Source of the DNA: JADZAI01 sp046348585
Lineage (GTDB): Bacteria > Pseudomonadota > Alphaproteobacteria > Micropepsales > Micropepsaceae
Direction: 5' to 3'
Assembly (NCBI GenBank): GCA_046348585.1
Contig: JAXMDZ010000007.1
Location: 49,564 to 113,563 of the forward strand
DNA length: 64,000 nucleotides
Shown here one piece after another: positions 8,878-17,539 of this stretch (the stretch's first letter is position 1; the number at the start of each line of letters is the position of its first letter). A program made the position numbers and the translations under genes. The notes beneath the pieces are model-generated. The model was not told the origin of the DNA and did no database searches. It was given only the letters and a program-made list of their open reading frames with translations.

Positions 8878-11070
8878 ATGAAAACCGGCGCCGCCGCGCT
8901 GACCCTGCCGACGCCTGCCAACCCCGCCGCGAAAACCGGCGGCGGCAAGGGCACGGGCGCGGCCGGTTTCCTCGCGGCGCTGCTGCAGCAGCCCGCCAGC
9001 AAGGACGCCGCCGCTCCGCCGAAGGCCGCCGCCGCGACAGCCGACGCCGCACCGGCGGCGCGCACCGCGCATCGCCCGTCCATCGACACGGCGAAAGCGG
9101 ACGGTGCAGCCGTCGACGCCGGTGACGGTGACGGCGACGCCGACGAAACGCTCGCCGCTCTCACCGTCCACGCGCCGGCGCACGAAACGGCCAAGACCGC
9201 CGCCGCGCCCCTCGCGCCCGACGCCCTCGTGCCCCGCGTCGCCGTGGGCGGGAACCCGCTCGCACCCTTGGTCAGCGAACCCTCGTCCGGCGAGACCGCC
9301 TCCGCCGAGCCTCCGGCCGCCACGCTCGCCCTCAGGGACCGGCCGCGCACCCACGAGACGCACGCCATCGCTCGCAACACCCGTCCGGACGCCGCGCCCG
9401 CGACCGCGCCGGCCTCTCCCGCGCTGGAGACTGCCACCGCCATCGCCGAGAAAGTCGTGGATGCGAAGAGCGCCGAGATCGCCGCCGAACCGGCGCGCGC
9501 CGGCGAAGGGCCGGTCGTGGCGGCCGCGACGCCCAAACCCGCGACGCCAGACGCGCCCGCCCGGCCTGCGCCGCCGGGCCTCACCGCTTCCGCCGCCGCG
9601 CCCGAAGCCGCCGCCGCTCCGACGCCGCCCCGCGCCGCCCGCGCGGAAAGAACGACACCGGCCACCAGGATCGCGGACGAAGCCGCGGCGACGCCCGCCC
9701 CGCTTCCCGCCGCGCGCGCGCCATCGTCCGGCGCGCCGGAGCCCGCCCCCGGCGACGCCCGGCCTGCCGCCGAAGAGCGGACGCCCGCCGCCCCGCTTCA
9801 CAGAGCGCGGCCGGAACCCGTCGCCGTGGCCGCCGTGACGGCCGAACCCGCCGCGTCCGAAACCGCCGCGCCGGCGGCCCCCGCCGCCGCCCCGCCGAAA
9901 CCTCTCGCCGGCGCGCCCGCCCCGGCCGCGCCCGCGGCGGAGCACGCCGCCAAGACGGTCGCCGCCGAGCGCCCCGCGCCCGAACGCCCCGCCCGCGAGA
10001 CCGCGCGCCCCGCGCCGCGCAACGCCGACGCCGCGCCGGACTCCAAGCCGGCCGCCGCGCCCCCCGCGCCGGAGACCAAGACCGCCATCCTGCGCGACAC
10101 CCGCGCCGAGCCTGGACCGGCGGCCGCCGCCGTCGCCGGTCTGACTAGGGCCGAGGCAGCCCCCGCCGCTCCGGCCGCGACTCCGGCGGCCCGCGAGACC
10201 GCTCTGTCGAACGCCCTCACCGCCGCCCTCGCCGCCGGGGCGGCGCTGGCGGCCGCCGAGCGCCCGTCCGCGCCCGCGACCGAAGCCGCCGCCGCATCCG
10301 CCGAGGCGTCGCCCGCGATCGCCCCCGACGACAAGCCGGTCCGCAACGCCCATGGCCGCGCCACGGCGCTCGCCGCCCGCCGCGAAGCCGGCGACGGTGC
10401 GTCGAAAGCCGACGCCGCCGATGGCGGCAGCGCCGCCGCACGCCCCACCGTCTCGCCCGCCGCGGCCGATGCGGCGGCGGCGCGCGCCGCACCCGCCGCC
10501 GCCAACGCCGGGCGCGGGCCGGACGCCACCCCGGCTCTCGCCGCCGCGTCCGTCTCGCCGGCCGACCCGTCGCCGATGGGCGCCGCGGGAACCGCGACGG
10601 GCAGCGACGGGCGGACCGTCGAAATCCGCATGCCGCTCGCCCACGCCGCCGCGCCGGCCGCCGGGGCCGCCGCGATGCTCGGCATGCGCATCCACACCAA
10701 GGACGGCGCGACGCGGGCGATCGAGATCCGCCTCGACCCGGCCGAACTCGGCGAAGTCAATGTCCGCCTCGAAACCGGCCGTGACGGCAAGCTGAAAGCC
10801 GTCCTCTCGGCCGACAACGCCGACTCCTTCGAACTGCTCAAGCGCGAAGGCGGCGCGCTCGAAACGGCGCTGCGCGAAGCGGGCGTCGATCTCGGCGAGG
10901 ACGCGATCACCTTCACGCTGACCGAGCGTGGCCCCGATCAGGGCCACGCCGACCGGCGCGAGCTTGCCTACAGCGACGGCGCGGCGCGGCGCGAAGCCGC
11001 CGCCGCCGAAGACATCGTCGCCGCGACGCCCGTCAGGTGGCGCAGCGGCCTTCTCGACATTTCGGCTTGA
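8878..11070 (+). CDS. fliK: Flagellar hook-length control protein (FliK)
   Basis: 730 residues. FliK measures hook length during export and switches the export gate to late substrates. The first 580 residues are an extremely Ala/Pro/Glu-rich, low-complexity region with no fold I recognise, consistent with the disordered ruler part. The C-terminal 140 residues hold the conserved Flg_hook domain: MRIHTKDGATRAIEIRLDPAELGEVNVRLE (key IRLDPAELGEVNVRLE) and LKREGGALETALREAGVDL. Although the upstream part is weakly conserved, position before flgD-flgE and the C-terminal domain make the call firm. Confidence 0.9.
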   Translation: MKTGAAALTLPTPANPAAKTGGGKGTGAAGFLAALLQQPASKDAAAPPKAAAATADAAPAARTAHRPSIDTAKADGAAVDAGDGDGDADETLAALTVHAPAHETAKTAAAPLAPDALVPRVAVGGNPLAPLVSEPSSGETASAEPPAATLALRDRPRTHETHAIARNTRPDAAPATAPASPALETATAIAEKVVDAKSAEIAAEPARAGEGPVVAAATPKPATPDAPARPAPPGLTASAAAPEAAAAPTPPRAARAERTTPATRIADEAAATPAPLPAARAPSSGAPEPAPGDARPAAEERTPAAPLHRARPEPVAVAAVTAEPAASETAAPAAPAAAPPKPLAGAPAPAAPAAEHAAKTVAAERPAPERPARETARPAPRNADAAPDSKPAAAPPAPETKTAILRDTRAEPGPAAAAVAGLTRAEAAPAAPAATPAARETALSNALTAALAAGAALAAAERPSAPATEAAAASAEASPAIAPDDKPVRNAHGRATALAARREAGDGASKADAADGGSAAARPTVSPAAADAAAARAAPAAANAGRGPDATPALAAASVSPADPSPMGAAGTATGSDGRTVEIRMPLAHAAAPAAGAAAMLGMRIHTKDGATRAIEIRLDPAELGEVNVRLETGRDGKLKAVLSADNADSFELLKREGGALETALREAGVDLGEDAITFTLTERGPDQGHADRRELAYSDGAARREAAAAEDIVAATPVRWRSGLLDISA

Positions 11071-11087
11071 ACTGAGGAACGGCGGAC

Positions 11088-11762
11088 ATGGATGTCAGCG
11101 GCGTCTCCAACACCACCAGCCAGGCGGGCAGCGCGGCCAAGGCGCTCTCGGGCAATTTCGACACGTTCCTCAAGCTGCTGACCGCGCAGCTCCAGAACCA
11201 GGACCCGCTGGAGCCGATGGACACCAGCGAGTTCACCCGCCAGCTCGTCCAGTATTCCTCGGTCGAGCAGGGCATCTACACCAACAAGAACCTCGAAACG
11301 CTGATCGGCCTGCAGAAGACCGGCGGCCTCGGCTCGGCGGTATCCTATCTCGGCCGCACCGTGACGGCCGAGGACGATCAGGCGGCGCTGGCGAACGGCG
11401 AGGCGGCCTGGACCTACACGCTGCCGCGCGCGGCCGAGAACGTGACGCTCACCGTCAAGAACGCCGACGGCAAGACGATCTACACCGGCACCGGCCCCAA
11501 GACGGCGGGCGCCAACACCGTCGTCTGGGACGGCCGCACCAACGCGGGCGGCACCGCGCCGGACGGCACCTACACGCTCGAAGTCGCGGCCACCGACTCG
11601 GCGGGCGCCGAACTCACCGCGCCGATCACCCTCAGCGGCCGCGTCACCGGGGCCGAAACGCTGGACGGCGACGTCGTGCTCACCGTGAACGGCGTCAGGA
11701 TCAAGCTCGCCGACGTCTCCTCGGTCAAAGAGACGCCGGCGGAAGAAGCCACGACAAGCTGA
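11088..11762 (+). CDS. flgD: Flagellar hook assembly (capping) protein FlgD
   Basis: 224 residues. FlgD caps the growing hook and lets FlgE subunits insert. The N-terminal conserved block includes FLKLLTAQLQNQDPLEPMD and FTRQLVQYSSVEQ. The rest holds the FlgD Ig-like/tudor region, including GANTVVWDGRTNAGGTAPDG. A Shine-Dalgarno-like GAGGAAC lies about 10 bp before the ATG. It is 17 bp after fliK and 100 bp before flgE, in one transcription direction. Confidence 0.95.
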   Translation: MDVSGVSNTTSQAGSAAKALSGNFDTFLKLLTAQLQNQDPLEPMDTSEFTRQLVQYSSVEQGIYTNKNLETLIGLQKTGGLGSAVSYLGRTVTAEDDQAALANGEAAWTYTLPRAAENVTLTVKNADGKTIYTGTGPKTAGANTVVWDGRTNAGGTAPDGTYTLEVAATDSAGAELTAPITLSGRVTGAETLDGDVVLTVNGVRIKLADVSSVKETPAEEATTS

Positions 11763-11862
11763 CGAAGCCTGGACTGCGCCGGCCAAAAGGGCCGCGCCAA
11801 TCATCATCGCAACGCCCGGCCGCAGCGAAGCGCGGCAGGGTGCGAACGGGGAAGTACCAACC

Positions 11863-13164
11863 ATGAGTCTCTACGGCGCACTCTTCACGGGCGTGTCCAG
11901 CCTTGCGGCGAACAGCCGGGCGCTCGGCATCTCGTCCAACAACATCGCGAACGTGAACACGGTCGGCTACAAGGCCTCCGTGGCGCAGTTCGAAACGCTT
12001 CTGGCGCGCGACACGCCGGCCGGCGAGTTCGCGACCGGCGGCGTCAGGACCACGACGCAGCAGCGCGTCACCACCCAGGGCCTGACCCAGAACACCGACT
12101 CCAGCACCGACCTCGCCATCAGCGGCCAGGGCTTCTTCGTGGTGAGCAAGGTTCCCGTCGCCAGCACCGGCAATGGCGGCCTGCTCTACACCCGCGCGGG
12201 CTCCTTCACGCCCGACGAGGACGGCAATCTGCGCAACGTGCAGGGCTTCTACCTGATGGCCTGGCGTCTCGACGCCGCCGGCAACATCCCGGTCAACACC
12301 TCCTCGCTCTCGCCCATCAGCCTCGGCCAGCTGACCGGCACCGCCGAGGCGACCTCGCGCGTCTCGATCCAGGCCAACCTCCAGGCCAGCAGCGCCGTCG
12401 TCGCCGGCTACACCCCCGGCGACATCGCCTCGGGCGCCGCGACCGCGACGTTCCAGCGGACGATCGAGATCTACGACAGCCAGGGCGGCGTGCAGCCCAT
12501 CCGCCTCGCCTTCGCCAAGACCGGCCCCAACTCGTGGAGCTACGAAGCGATCTATGACGGCCCCGTCGCCAATATCGGCGGCGCCGCCAACAACCCGATC
12601 GCCACCGGCACGATGACCTTCGACACCAACGGCACGCTGCTGACCCCGGCCGCGCCGGTCGCCATCACCGTGCCCTGGGCCGCGGTTTCGGGCCTCGCGC
12701 CGCAGAACTTCGACCTGAACTTCGGCACCCCCGGCCAGACCGGCGGCGTGACGCAGTTCGAAACGCCCTCCAGCGTCGGCTCGCCCAGCGTCGACGGCGC
12801 GGTCTTCGGCCGCCTCGCCGGCGTGACGATCGACAAGGAAGGCTATGTGACGGCGGTGTTCGACAACGGCATCCAGCGTCAGGTCTACAAGGTGCCGCTG
12901 GCGACCTTCACCAACCCGGACGGGCTGACGGCGCTCAACTCGAACGTCTACCGGGTTTCCGAGGAGTCCGGCCCCGTGACGCTCAGCGAGCCGAGCATCG
13001 GCGGCGCCGGCCAGATCTCGGCCAACACGCTCGAAGCCTCGACCGTCGACCTCGCCAAGGAGTTCACGGACATGATCACCACCCAGCGCGCCTACTCCGC
13101 CGCGACCCGCATCATCTCCACGGCGGACGCGATGCTCCAGGAAATGCTGAGCATTAAGAGATAG
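11863..13164 (+). CDS. flgE: Flagellar hook protein FlgE
   Basis: 433 residues. FlgE is the main subunit of the hook. The N-terminus MSLYGALFTGVSSLAANSRA with SNNIANVNTVGYKA is the axial-protein motif. STDLAISGQGFFVVS is the conserved FlgE/FlgG segment, and the C-terminal ASTVDLAKEFTDMITTQRAY is the matching helix. It is last in the fliK-flgD-flgE unit and is followed by a strong terminator. Confidence 0.96.
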   Translation: MSLYGALFTGVSSLAANSRALGISSNNIANVNTVGYKASVAQFETLLARDTPAGEFATGGVRTTTQQRVTTQGLTQNTDSSTDLAISGQGFFVVSKVPVASTGNGGLLYTRAGSFTPDEDGNLRNVQGFYLMAWRLDAAGNIPVNTSSLSPISLGQLTGTAEATSRVSIQANLQASSAVVAGYTPGDIASGAATATFQRTIEIYDSQGGVQPIRLAFAKTGPNSWSYEAIYDGPVANIGGAANNPIATGTMTFDTNGTLLTPAAPVAITVPWAAVSGLAPQNFDLNFGTPGQTGGVTQFETPSSVGSPSVDGAVFGRLAGVTIDKEGYVTAVFDNGIQRQVYKVPLATFTNPDGLTALNSNVYRVSEESGPVTLSEPSIGGAGQISANTLEASTVDLAKEFTDMITTQRAYSAATRIISTADAMLQEMLSIKR

Positions 13165-13186
13165 GCCCGCATTATTAAGGTCTGGG

Positions 13187-13226
13187 GGCGCGCCGTTTCA
13201 TTTCGAAACGGCGCGCCTCGTTTTTT
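13187..13226 (+). terminator. Intrinsic terminator after flgE
   Basis: A perfect 13-bp stem GGCGCGCCGTTTC / GAAACGGCGCGCC with a 5-nt loop is followed by TCG and six T residues. It separates the hook operon from sciP. Confidence 0.9.
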
Positions 13227-13269
13227 GCCTCGTAAACGCTTGAAATTGGTCGCGTTTTTACCCTCGGCC

Positions 13270-13284
13270 TTAAACCCAACTTAA
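13270..13284 (+). promoter_or_regulatory. CtrA-binding box upstream of sciP
   Basis: TTAA-ACCCAAC-TTAA matches the TTAA-N7-TTAA CtrA site exactly, 60 bp before the sciP ATG. In Caulobacter sciP is activated by CtrA, and this site fits the same wiring. Confidence 0.8.
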
Positions 13285-13343
13285 ATCGCGCGGGGCTATG
13301 GTCTCCCCACAACAGCGCGATTTAGGGCGCGGATGGGGTAGCG

Positions 13344-13610
13344 ATGAGCGATGCACGCATCACCTATGTGATCGGACCGGACGGAGCGCCGCTGACGGTG
13401 GCCGATCTGCCGGCCCCCGACACCAAGCGTTGGGTCATCCGCCGCAAGGCGGAAGTGGTGGCGGCCGTCCGCGGCGGCCTGCTCAGTCTCGACGAGGCCT
13501 GCAACCGCTACACCCTGACGGTCGAGGAGTTCCTGGCCTGGCAGAAGGCGATCGATCGCCATGGCCTCGCCGGCCTGCGGACCACCCGGATCCAGCAATA
13601 CCGCGCCTGA
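13344..13610 (+). CDS. sciP: CtrA inhibitor SciP (DUF1153)
   Basis: 88 residues, single domain. The block KRWVIRRKAEVVAAVRGG, followed by LLSLDEACNRYTLTVEEFL and HGLAGLRTTRIQQYR, is the near-invariant SciP/DUF1153 sequence as I remember it from Caulobacter. SciP is a small helix-turn-helix protein that binds CtrA-controlled promoters in swarmer cells and blocks CtrA-driven transcription. It lies between flgE and fliF, both likely parts of its regulon, and has its own CtrA box and terminator, so it is a monocistronic regulatory gene. Confidence 0.93.
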   Translation: MSDARITYVIGPDGAPLTVADLPAPDTKRWVIRRKAEVVAAVRGGLLSLDEACNRYTLTVEEFLAWQKAIDRHGLAGLRTTRIQQYRA

Positions 13611-13633
13611 CGCGGGCCGGATTTCGTCTTCGG

Positions 13634-13657
13634 CGCCGGGCCTCGTGCCCGGCGTTT
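13634..13657 (+). terminator. Probable terminator after sciP
   Basis: The 8-bp stem CGCCGGGC / GCCCGGCG with a 5-nt loop is followed only by a short GTTTGC, so it is weaker than the one after flgE. It is 24 bp after the sciP stop. Confidence 0.55.
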
Positions 13658-13715
13658 GCATTTCCGGCCCCCTGAACGCCGAATTCTTAACAAAGACCCG
13701 GATTTCGCCCCGGCG

Positions 13716-13730
13716 TTAAGTCGCCGTTTA
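13716..13730 (+). promoter_or_regulatory. Imperfect CtrA box upstream of fliF
   Basis: TTAA-GTCGCCG-TTTA has the right N7 spacing and one mismatch in the second half. It lies about 80 bp before the fliF start. In Caulobacter fliF is a CtrA-controlled class II gene. Confidence 0.5.
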
Positions 13731-13808
13731 CGACCCCCGGCAAATCTTGCCTAGCGACGGGGCGGCAGGGGATCGAGGCCGCCCGCGCGATTGCGGGGAC
13801 AGCACGGC

Positions 13809-15485
13809 GTGCCGGAAATCGTAAGATCATTGATGGGCTGGCGTCTGGCGGCGATCGCCGGCGTGACGCTGGCGGCGGCCGGCCTGCTGTTCTGGCTGGC
13901 CACCCAGGCGACCAAGACGCCGATGGGCCTCCTTTTCACCGACCTCGACGCGCGCGACAGCGCGGCCGTCGTGGAGCGGCTGGAGGCGGCCAACATCCCC
14001 TACGAGCTCAAGGGCGACGGCTCCACCATCCTGGTGCCGCAGGATCAGGCCCTCAAGCTGCGCATGACCCTCGCCGGCGACGGCCTGCCGGCGGGCGGCG
14101 GGGTCGGCTACGAGATCTTCGACAACCAGGACGCGCTCGGCGTCACCTCGTTCCAGCAGAACGTCAACAAGATGCGGGCGCTCGAAGGCGAACTCGCCCG
14201 CACCATCCGCTCGATAGACCGCATCGAGCAGGCCCGCGTCCATCTGGTGATCCCCGAGCGCCAGCTCTTCACCGAGGGCGCGGCGACGCCGTCCGCCTCG
14301 ATCGTCATCCGCACGCGCGGTGGCCGCCTCGCGCCCGAGCAGGTTCAGGCGATCCAGAACCTCGTCGCCAGCGCCGTCGAGGGCCTGACGCCGCAGCACG
14401 TGACCGTCGTCGACGAGAAGGGCGAGATGCTCGCCGGGGGCCAGAGCGACAATTCCACCGCCGCCGCCCAGTCGGCGCTCGACGCCCGCAAGGCCGCCTA
14501 TGAGGAGCGCATCCGCCGCCAGGTGGAGAGCATCGTCGCCGCCACCGTGGGGGCCGGCCGCGCCCGGGTCGAGGTGTCCGCCGATCTCGACTTCAACCGC
14601 CGCATCCGCGAGACCACGACCTACGACCCCGACGGCCAGGTCGTGCGCTCCACCCAGACCCGCACCTCCAACGCCGACGCCACCAACACGCAAGGCGCCG
14701 ACGCCGTCTCCGTCGGCGGCAACCTGCCCATCGAGGCCGGGACCAGCAGCGCCAGCGGCGGCGGCTCCGACGCCTCGCGCGAAACCAACACCCAGACCGA
14801 CGAAACGACGAATTACGAGATCGGCACCACCAAGGAGACCGAGACCCAGGAAGGCGGCGCGGTGAAGCGCCTCTCGGTCGCGGTCGCCGTCGACGGCGTC
14901 TGGACGACGACGCCGGAAGGCGCGCGCACCTACCAGCCGCGCTCCGACGAGGACATGAAAAAGATCGAGGCGCTGGTCCGCACCGCGGTCGGCTTCGACG
15001 AGAAGCGCGGCGACACGCTCCAGGTCTCCAACGTCCAGTTCGCCCAGGAGGAGCCGGAGACGCTGACCCCGGAGGAGGAACCTTTCCTGGGGCTCGGCAA
15101 GGCCGACATCATGAAGCTGATCGAGCTCGGCGTCATGGCGCTGATCGCCCTGCTCGCGATCTTCCTCGTCTTCCGGCCGCTGATGACCCGCCTGCTTGCG
15201 CCCATCTCGATCGCCGGCGGCATGCCGCAGCTCGCCGGACCCGATGGCGTCGCGATGGCCGCCGGCCCGGACGGCGCGCCGGTTCCGGCCCTTACCGGCC
15301 CCGGCGGCGGCTCGATGCCCGCCCTCGCCGGCCCGCGCGGCAACGACATCGAAAAGATGATCGACATCGCCCAGGTCGACGGCCAGGTCAGCGCCTCCTC
15401 GGTGAAGAAGGTCGGCGAGATCGTCCAGCGCCACCCGGAAGAGGCGGTCTCGATCATGCGCCAGTGGCTCCACGAGTCGGCCTGA
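13809..15485 (+). CDS. fliF: Flagellar MS-ring protein FliF
   Basis: About 558 residues. FliF makes the membrane-embedded MS ring, the base of the flagellum. The first membrane helix is AAIAGVTLAAAGLLFWLAT. The YscJ/FliF ring-building domains follow, with SFQQNVNKMRALEGELARTI and IEQARVHLVIPERQLF. A second helix, LIELGVMALIALLAIFLVF, lies near residue 435, and a cytoplasmic tail that binds FliG ends the protein. I chose the GTG at 13809, which follows GGGGA. A TTG at 13791 and an ATG at 13833 are alternatives. First gene of the fliF-to-flhG run. Confidence 0.93.
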   Translation: MPEIVRSLMGWRLAAIAGVTLAAAGLLFWLATQATKTPMGLLFTDLDARDSAAVVERLEAANIPYELKGDGSTILVPQDQALKLRMTLAGDGLPAGGGVGYEIFDNQDALGVTSFQQNVNKMRALEGELARTIRSIDRIEQARVHLVIPERQLFTEGAATPSASIVIRTRGGRLAPEQVQAIQNLVASAVEGLTPQHVTVVDEKGEMLAGGQSDNSTAAAQSALDARKAAYEERIRRQVESIVAATVGAGRARVEVSADLDFNRRIRETTTYDPDGQVVRSTQTRTSNADATNTQGADAVSVGGNLPIEAGTSSASGGGSDASRETNTQTDETTNYEIGTTKETETQEGGAVKRLSVAVAVDGVWTTTPEGARTYQPRSDEDMKKIEALVRTAVGFDEKRGDTLQVSNVQFAQEEPETLTPEEEPFLGLGKADIMKLIELGVMALIALLAIFLVFRPLMTRLLAPISIAGGMPQLAGPDGVAMAAGPDGAPVPALTGPGGGSMPALAGPRGNDIEKMIDIAQVDGQVSASSVKKVGEIVQRHPEEAVSIMRQWLHESA

Positions 15486-15492
15486 GGAACCC

Positions 15493-16515
15493 ATGGCCAA
15501 AGCCGCCAGAGAAGATGTCCGGAGCCTGACGGGGCCTGAAAAGGCCGCGATCATCCTTCTGTCGCTCGGCGAGGAACACGGCCAGGGCGTCTGGCGGATG
15601 TTCGACGACGAGGAGGTGAAGGAGGTGTCGCAGATCATGGCGAACCTCGGCACCATTTCCGCCAGCGTCGTGGAGAAGCTGCTCGTCGAGTTCGTCTCGC
15701 AGATGTCGACCACCGGCACGCTGCTCGGCACGTTCGAGTCGACCGAACGCCTGCTCAACCGCTTCCTGCCGGGCGACCGCGTCAACTCCGTGATGGAGGA
15801 AATCCGCGGTCCCGCCGGCCGCACGATGTGGGACAAGCTCGGCAACGTGAACGAGTCCGTTCTCGCCAACTACCTGAAGAACGAATACCCGCAGACCGTC
15901 GCCGTCGTGCTCTCGCGCATCAAGTCCGAACACGCCGCCCGCGTGCTGGGCGCGCTGCCGGAGGATTTCGCGCTCGAAGTCGTCCAGCGCATGCTGCGCA
16001 TGGAATCGGTGCAGAAGGACATTCTGGAGAAGGTTGAGCAGACGCTGCGCACCGAGTTCATGTCGAACCTCGCGCGCACGCAGAAGCGCGACAGCCACGA
16101 AATGATGGCCGAGATCTTCAACAATTTCGACCGCCAGACCGAAAGCCGCTTCATCACCGCGCTGGAAGAACGCAGCCGCGACAGCGCCGAGCGGATCAAG
16201 GCGCTGATGTTCACCTTCGAGGATCTGGGCAAGCTCGACCCCGGTTCGATCCAGACGCTGCTGCGCGCCATCGAGAAGGACAAGCTGGGCCTCGCGCTCA
16301 AAGGCTCGTCCGACGCCGTGCGCGACGTCTTCTTCTCCAACATGTCGGAACGCGCCGGCAAGATTCTGAAGGAAGACATGGAAGGCATGGGGCCGGTGCG
16401 CCTGCGCGACGTCGACGAGGCCCAGATGGCGATGGTCAACGTCGCCAAGGATCTGGCCGCGCGCGGCGAGATCATGCTGGCCGGCAACAAGGGCGAAGAC
16501 GAGCTGGTCTATTGA
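15493..16515 (+). CDS. fliG: Flagellar motor switch protein FliG
   Basis: 340 residues. FliG sits on the MS ring and meets the stator to generate torque and switch direction. LTGPEKAAIILLSLGEE near the N-terminus and the middle ARMC-type region (NEYPQTVAVVLSRIKSEHAARVL) are typical. The C-terminal torque domain (MFTFEDLGKLDPGSIQTLLR) carries the charged helix. The start ATG is preceded by GAGGAACCC, and the gene follows fliF by 7 bp. Confidence 0.96.
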   Translation: MAKAAREDVRSLTGPEKAAIILLSLGEEHGQGVWRMFDDEEVKEVSQIMANLGTISASVVEKLLVEFVSQMSTTGTLLGTFESTERLLNRFLPGDRVNSVMEEIRGPAGRTMWDKLGNVNESVLANYLKNEYPQTVAVVLSRIKSEHAARVLGALPEDFALEVVQRMLRMESVQKDILEKVEQTLRTEFMSNLARTQKRDSHEMMAEIFNNFDRQTESRFITALEERSRDSAERIKALMFTFEDLGKLDPGSIQTLLRAIEKDKLGLALKGSSDAVRDVFFSNMSERAGKILKEDMEGMGPVRLRDVDEAQMAMVNVAKDLAARGEIMLAGNKGEDELVY

Positions 16516-16516
16516 C

Positions 16517-17170
16517 ATGAAGCCCGACGCCCAGCCCCGCAAGTTCACCTTCGACCAGCATTTCGACGATGCGCCGGCGGCGGCGCGCGCCCACACGGCC
16601 GCGCCCAAGACCAAGAAGTTCTATACGCCCGAAGAGGTCGAGGCGGTGCGGACCGAGGCCTACGAGCGCGGCCGCGGCTCGCTCGAAGCGATCGCCGCCC
16701 AGGCGCAGAGCCTCGCCCTCGGCCAGATCGCCGAAGGCGCGATGACGGCGCTCGGGGCGCTCGACGCGATGGCCGCCGAGGCGCGCGCCATGGCGCTGCG
16801 CACCGCGCTCGCCGCCGCGCGCCGCATCGCCGGCGTCGCCCTCGACCGCTTTCCGCTCGACGTCGTCGAGGAAACCGTCGCCCACTGCCTCGCCCAGGCG
16901 GCGCAGGAGCCGCGCATCGTGGTGCGCGTCGCCGAACGCCTCGCCGAACCGCTGAAGGCGCGGCTGACCGCGCTCGCCGACGAGGCCGGATTCGCCGGCC
17001 GCGTCGTCGTCGCCGCCGAACCGCGCCTCGCCGCCGCCGACTGCCGGCTCGAATGGAGCGACGGCGGCGTCGAGCGCGATAGCGCCGTTCTCGCCGACCA
17101 CATCGAGGGCGCGCTGCAACGCTACATCGACGCCGACCTGCGGCGCGCCAATGAGACTACGGGAGCCTGA
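16517..17170 (+). CDS. fliH: FliH-like flagellar export ATPase regulator
   Basis: 217 residues. Its start follows the fliG stop by 1 bp. FliH dimers bind the export ATPase FliI and dock it at the C ring. The N-terminus is charged and variable. The middle (residues 40-110) is Ala-rich and helical with heptad-like spacing. The C-terminus (VVRVAERLAEPLKARLTALAD to CRLEWSDGGVERD) fits the FliH/HrpE C-terminal domain, whose W-x-DGG-hydrophobic motif is recognisable. Sequence conservation in this family is low, so position between fliG and fliN carries weight. Confidence 0.8.
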   Translation: MKPDAQPRKFTFDQHFDDAPAAARAHTAAPKTKKFYTPEEVEAVRTEAYERGRGSLEAIAAQAQSLALGQIAEGAMTALGALDAMAAEARAMALRTALAAARRIAGVALDRFPLDVVEETVAHCLAQAAQEPRIVVRVAERLAEPLKARLTALADEAGFAGRVVVAAEPRLAAADCRLEWSDGGVERDSAVLADHIEGALQRYIDADLRRANETTGA

Positions 17171-17175
17171 GCATC

Positions 17176-17511
17176 ATGGCCGGATCGGACGACGTCGAAC
17201 TCACCGACCTCACCGCCACCGCGGAGCTGCCCGAACCCGACGGCGGCGACGGCCAGGTGCGCACCGCCACCGACCTGGAGGCCGTCTTCGACGTGCCGGT
17301 CAGCGTCTCGGCGGTGCTGGGCAAAACCGCGATGGAAGTGAGCCAGCTTCTCAAGCTCGGCCGCGGCGCGGTCGTCGAGCTCGACCGCAAGGTCGGCGAA
17401 GCCATCGACATCTACGTGAACGACCGCCTGGTCGCGCGCGGCGAGGTGGTGCTGGTCGAAGACCGGCTGGGCATCACCATGACTGAAATCGTGAAAGGCG
17501 GGCAGGCGTGA
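17176..17511 (+). CDS. fliN: Flagellar motor switch protein FliN
   Basis: 111 residues. FliN forms the lower C ring and contributes to switching and export. The C-terminal 80 residues are a SpoA/SPOA domain: VFDVPVSVSAVLGKTAMEVS, LLKLGRGAVVELDRKVGEAI and GEVVLVEDRLGITMTEIV. The first 30 residues are a short acidic lead typical of the family. fliM is not in the window. Confidence 0.95.
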   Translation: MAGSDDVELTDLTATAELPEPDGGDGQVRTATDLEAVFDVPVSVSAVLGKTAMEVSQLLKLGRGAVVELDRKVGEAIDIYVNDRLVARGEVVLVEDRLGITMTEIVKGGQA

Positions 17512-17539
17512 GAGCGCCGGCGCGTGAAGGAGTGAAGCC

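Noticed and set aside
8854..10947. A glycine/arginine-rich open frame antisense to fliK
   Set aside because: Composition mirrors the Ala/Pro codons of fliK; no start signal or motif.
13791..13808. TTG at 13791 as the fliF start
   Set aside because: The GTG at 13809 has a better placed purine-rich site; the difference is only six residues, so it remains a minor doubt.
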